Below are positions 59,101 to 64,000 of a DNA stretch of 64,000 bases, piece after piece. The DNA comes from Vitis vinifera. Lineage: Eukaryota > Streptophyta > Magnoliopsida > Vitales > Vitaceae. Below the pieces are notes generated by a model that saw only the letters and a list, made by a program, of their open reading frames with translations, was not told the origin of the DNA and did not search any database. The position numbers and the translations under genes were made by a program. Location of the stretch: positions 33,401,501 through 33,465,500 of the forward strand of contig NC_081822.1 in NCBI RefSeq assembly GCF_030704535.1, written 5' to 3'. Each line of letters begins with the position of its first letter. The stretch's first letter is position 1.

Positions 59101-61117
59101 ACAAAAGGTTACCCTAATTTCGGTTCATATTCATCATTACTAGGAAAGCTAATAGGATGAATGAACATGTTAGACATCAATTAAATTGCATGCAATGCGT
59201 GTGTTATCAAGCAACATGTGTGAGGATTGTTCCCCACGTTTGGAAAAAGTAAGATAGACACCCTTGTACACCCTTGTACTTTTAGTACATTGGCCTTGTA
59301 CACTTAGTGTAAATGCCTTGTCCAGTCACCAAATCCCTAATAGGTACATATTTCCAAGTGAATATGGGTGGGTAACCAATGTTTCCATTACCATGGACTA
59401 GGGAAAATGACACAAAAGGTTACCCTAAGTTCGGTTCATATTCATCATTACTAGGGAAGCTAATAGGATGAATGAACATGGTAGACATCAATTAAATTGC
59501 ATGCAATGCATGTGTTATCAAGCAACATGTGTGAGGATTGTTCCCCACGTTTGGAAAAAGTAAGATAGACACCCTTGTACACCCTTGTACTTTTAGTACA
59601 TTGGCCTTGTACACTTAGTGTAAATGCCTTGTCCAGTCACCAAATCCCTAATAGGTACATATTTCCAAGTGAATATGGGTGGGTAACCAATGTTTCCATT
59701 ACCATGGACTAGGGAAAATGACACAAAAGGTTACCCTAATTTCGGTTCATATTCATCATTACTAGGGAAGCTAATAGGATGAATGAACATGGTAGACATC
59801 AATTAAATTGCATGCAATGCGTGTGTTATCAAGCAACATGTGTGAGGATTGTTCCCCACGTTTGGAAAAAGTAAGATAAACACCCTTGTACACCCTTGTA
59901 GTTTTAGTACATTGGCCTTGTACACTTAGTGTAAATGCCTTGTCCAGTCACCAAATCCCTAATAGGTACATATTTCCAAGTGAATATGGGTAGGTAACCA
60001 ATGTTTCCATTACCATGGACTAGGGAAAATGACACAAAAGGTTACCCTAATTTCGGTTCATATTCATCATTACTAGGGAAGCTAATAGGATGAATGAACA
60101 TGGTAGACATCAATTAAATTGCATGCAATGCGTGTGTTATCAAGCAACATGTGTGAGGATTGTTCCCCACGTTTGGAAAAAGTAAGATAAACACCCTTGT
60201 ACACCCTTGTACTTTCAGTACATTGGCCTTGTACACTTAGTGTAAATGCCTTGTCCAGTCACCAAATCCCTAATAGGTACATATTTCCAAGTGAATATGG
60301 GTGGGTAACCAATGTTTCCATTACCATGGACTAGGGAAAATGACACAAAAGGTTACCCTAATTTCGGTTCATATTCATCATTACTAGGGAAGCTAATAGG
60401 ATGAATGAACATGGTAGACATCAATTAAATTGCATGCAATGCGTGTGTTATCAAGCAACATGTGTGAGGATTGTTCCCCACGTTTGGAAAAAGTAAGATA
60501 GACACCCTTGTACACCCTTGTACTTTTAGTACATTGGCCTTGTACACTTAGTGTAAATGCCTTGTCCAATCATCAAATCCCTAATAGGTACATATTTCCA
60601 AGTGAATATGGGTGGGTAACCAATGTTTCCATTACCATGGACTAGGGAAAATGACACAAAAGGTTACCCTAATTTCGGTTCATATTCATCATTACTAGGA
60701 AAGCTAATAGGATGAATGAACATGGTAGACATCAATTAAATTGCATGCAATGCGTGTGTTATCAAGCAACATGTGTGAGGATTGTTCCCCACGTTTGGAA
60801 AAAGTAAGATAGACACCCTTGTACACCCTTGTACTTTTAGTACATTGGCCTTGTACACTTAGTGTAAATGCCTTGTCCAATCATCAAATCCCTAATAGGT
60901 ACATATTTCCAAGTGAATATGGGTGGGTAACCAATGTTTCCATTACCATGGACTAGGGAAAATGACACAAAAGGTTACCCTAATTTCGGTTCATATTCAT
61001 CATTACTAGGGAAGCTAATAGGATGAATGAACATGGTAGACATCAATTAAATTGCATGCAATGCGTGTGTTATCAAGCAACATGTGTGAGGATTGTTCCT
61101 CACGTTTGGAAAAAGTA

Positions 61118-63605
61118 AGATACACACCCTTGTACACCCTTGTACTTTTAGTACATTGGCCTTGTACACTTAGTGTAAATGCCTTGTCCAGTCACCAAAT
61201 CCCTAATAGGTACATATTTCCAAGTGAATATGGGTGGTTAACCAATGTTTCCATTACCATGGACTAGGGAAAATGACACAAAAGGTTACCCTAATTTCGG
61301 TACATATTCATCATTACTAGGGAAGCTAATAGGATGAATGAACATGGTAGACATCAATTAAATTGCATGCAATGCGTGTGTTATCAAGCAACATGTGTGA
61401 GGATTGTTCCCCACGTTTGGAAAAAGTAAGATAGACACCCTTGTACACCCTTGTACTTTTAGTACATTGGCCTTGTACACTTAGTGTAAATGCCTTGTCC
61501 AGTCACCAAATCCCTAATAGGTACATATTTCCAAGTGAATATGGGTGGGTAACCAATGTTTCCATTACCATGGACTAGGGAAAATGACACAAAAGGTTAC
61601 CCTAAGTTCGGTTCATATTCATCATTACTAGGGAAGCTAATAGGATGAATGAACATGGTAGACATCAATTAAATTGCATGCAATGCGTGTGTTATCAAGC
61701 AACATGTGTGAGGATTGTTCCCCACGTTTGGAAAAAGTAAGATAAACACCCTTGTACACCCTTGTACTTTCAGTACATTGGCCTTGTACACTTAGTGTAA
61801 ATGCCTTGTCCAGTCACCAAATCCCTAATAGGTACATATTTCCAAGTGAATATGGGTGGGTAACCAATGTTTCCATTACCATGGACTAGGGAAAATGACA
61901 CAAAAGGTTACCCTAATTTCGGTTCATATTCATCATTACTAGGGAAGCTAATAGGATGAATGAACATGGTAGACATCAATTAAATTGCATGCAATGCGTG
62001 TGTTATCAAGCAACATGTGTGAGGATTGTTCCCCACGTTTGGAAAAAGTAAGATAGACACCCTTGTACACCCTTGTACTTTTAGTACATTGGCCTTGTAC
62101 ACTTAGTGTAAATGCCTTGTCCAGTCATCAAATCCCTAATAGGTACATATTTCCAAGTGAATATGGGTGGGTAACCAATGTTTCCATTACCATGGACTAG
62201 GGAAAATGACACAAAAGGTTACCCTAATTTCGGTTCATATTCATCATTACTAGGAAAGCTAATAGGATGAATGAACATGGTAGACATCAATTAAATTGCA
62301 TGCAATGCGTGTGTTATCAAGCAACATGTGTGAGGATTGTTCCCCACGTTTGGAAAAAGTAAGATAGACACCCTTGTACACCGTTGTACTTTTAGTACAT
62401 TGGCCTTGTACACTTAGTGTAAATGCCTTGTCCAGTCACCAAATCCCTAATAGGTACATATTTCCAAGTGAATATGGGTGGGTAACCAATGTTTCCATTA
62501 CCATGGACTAGGGAAAATGACACAAAAGGTTACCCTAATTTCGGTTCATATTCATCATTACTAGGAAAGCTAATAGGATGAATGAACATGGTAGACATCA
62601 ATTAAATTGCATGCAATGCGTGTGTTATCAAGCAACATGTGTGAGGATTGTTCCCCACGTTTGGAAAAAGTAAGATAGACACCCTTGTACACCCTTGTAC
62701 TTTTAGTACATTGGCCTTGTACACTTAGTGTAAATGCCTTGTCCAGTCATCAAATCCCTAATAGGTACATATTTCCAAGTGAATATGGGTGGGTAACCAA
62801 TGTTTCCATTACCATGGACTAGGGAAAATGACACAAAAGGTTACCCTAATTTCGGTTCATATTCATCATTACTAGGAAAGCTAATAGGATGAATGAACAT
62901 GGTAGACATCAATTAAATTGCATGCAATGCGTGTGTTATCAAGCAACATGTGTGAGGATTGTTCCCGACGTTTGGAAAAAGTAAGATAGACACCCTTGTA
63001 CACCCTTGTACTTTTAGTACATTGGCCTTGTACACTTAGTGTAAATGCCTTGTCCAGTCACCAAATCCCTAATAGGTACATATTTCCAAGTGAATATGGG
63101 TGGGTAACCAAAGTTTCCATTACCATGGACTAGGGAAAATGACACAAAAGGTTACCCTAATTTCGGTTCATATTCATCATTACTAGGAAAGCTAATAGGA
63201 TGAATGAACATGGTAGACATCAATTAAATTGCATGCAATGCGTGTGTTATCAAGCAACATGTGTGAGGATTGTTCCCCACGTTTGGAAAAAGTAAGATAG
63301 ACACCCTTGTACACCCTTGTACTTTTAGTACATTGGCCTTGTACACTTAGTGTAAATGCCTTGTCCAGTCACCAAATCCCTAATAGGTACATATTTCCAA
63401 GTGAATATGGGTGGGTAACCAATGTTTCCATTACCATGGACTAGGAAAAATGACACAAAAGGTTACCCTAATTTCGGTACATATTCATCATTACTAGGGA
63501 AGCTAATAGGATGAATGAACATGGTAGACATCAATTAAATTGCATGCAATGCGTGTGTTATCAAGCAACATGTGTGAGGATTGTTCCTCACGTTTGGAAA
63601 AAGTA
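61118..63605. repeat. Higher-order repeat, copy B (same 8-monomer order)
   Basis: The eight marker variants of 53654-56141 recur in the same order exactly 7464 bases (24 monomers) further on. Between the two copies the order is shuffled and shortened. Confidence 0.88.
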
Positions 63606-64000
63606 AGATACACACCCTTGTACACCCTTGTACTTTTAGTACATTGGCCTTGTACACTTAGTGTAAATGCCTTGTCCAGTCACCAAATCCCTAATAGGTA
63701 CATATTTCCAAGTGAATATGGGTGGTTAACCAATGTTTCCATTACCATGGACTAGGGAAAATGACACAAAAGGTTACCCTAATTTCGGTACATATTCATC
63801 ATTACTAGGGAAGCTAATAGGATGAATGAACATGGTAGACATCAATTAAATTGCATGCAATGCGTGTGTTATCAAGCAACATGTGTAAGGATTGTTCCCC
63901 ACGTTTGGAAAAAGTAAGATAGACACCCTTGTACACCCTTGTACTTTTAGTACATTGGCCTTGTACACTTAGTGTAAATGCCTTGTCCAGTCACCAAATC

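Larger units (their letters stand above)
52411..64000. repeat. 311-bp satellite array, about 37 monomers, continues past the window
   Basis: Monomers counted from 'agataNacaccc' start at 52411, 52721, 53032, 53343, 53654 and then every 311 bases to 63917. Only the first, edge monomer is 310. Copies differ at a few percent of sites or less, and most differences are shared between distant monomers, showing higher-order structure (period 8 monomers, 2488 bp). Each monomer holds the palindrome TTGCATGCAA and five or six GTAC sites. Repeated 71-codon open frames inside are a by-product of the monomer sequence. It is not the 107-bp repeat that I recall as the grape centromeric satellite. Confidence 0.97.

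Noticed and set aside
53588..63755. Six near-identical 71-codon open frames starting MHAMRVLSS
   Set aside because: They follow the 311-bp satellite exactly, appear only where a variant removes a stop, and have no start context or domain. They are by-products of the repeat.
52411..64000. CRISPR array
   Set aside because: There are no short repeats alternating with unique spacers. The whole 311-bp unit is repeated and the DNA is eukaryotic.
52411..64000. Calling the array centromeric
   Set aside because: Higher-order structure alone does not show centromere function, and the unit differs from the grape centromere repeat I recall. Kept as a hypothesis only.

Overview
The window is plant nuclear DNA, most likely grapevine (Vitis) or a close relative. 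The inference rests on spliced genes with GT..AG introns, a five-exon TIR-NB-ARC-LRR gene of the grape type, plant LINE, Gypsy, Copia and MULE relics, AT-rich spacers and a large satellite array. There is nothing prokaryotic. The species is inferred, not proven.

Layout. (1) 1-6560: a decayed minus-strand LINE split at 662-5555 by one 4.9-kb LTR-like unit with TG..CA ends, a perfect 5-bp target duplication (GTCTT), a TATA box and two internal tandem arrays. It is best read as a giant solo LTR. (2) 6997-7103 and 21338-21690: two relics of TIR-NB-ARC-LRR genes. (3) 9834-14415: a TIR-NB-ARC-LRR gene (minus) whose exon structure can be followed base by base. It is broken by a 517-bp solo LTR in the LRR exon and by a one-base shift in an A7/T7 run before the MHD motif. 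(4) 15754-17381: a short FAR1-type DNA-binding-domain gene (plus) that looks intact. (5) Gene and element scraps: a Copia RNase H relic (17.9 kb), a PSB33-like Rieske-protein first-exon relic (18.9-19.2 kb), a peroxisomal 2,4-dienoyl-CoA reductase last exon that has lost its stop (49.1 kb), and an unassigned last-exon-like piece (50.6 kb).

(6) About 21.7-42.7 kb: a Mutator-like element of the Ulp1-carrying (Kaonashi-like) kind. Its transposase (24165-37002) is split by a 10.5-kb Athila-like Gypsy retrotransposon (25580-36084, minus, 1400-bp LTRs differing at 7 sites by my count) and carries a frameshift. Its second gene (39577-42701) reads as an open 12-exon Ulp1-type cysteine protease. (7) 43.7-48.5 kb: a 94-bp tandem array and scattered copies of the palindrome CCGGTCGACCGG around a plant-transposon-protein ORF that has three in-frame stops, all explained by C-to-T or G-to-A changes.

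(8) 52411-64000 (continues past the window): about 37 copies of a 311-bp satellite, nearly all exactly 311 bp, organised into an 8-monomer (2488-bp) higher-order repeat with rearranged copies and a 7464-bp (24-monomer) long-range duplication. This is the most striking structure in the window.

The genes do not form a pathway. The region is a repeat-rich block in which immune-receptor copies and mobile elements have accumulated and interrupted one another. The sequence supports an order of events: LINE before giant LTR, MULE before Gypsy, and TIR-NB-ARC-LRR gene before small solo LTR.
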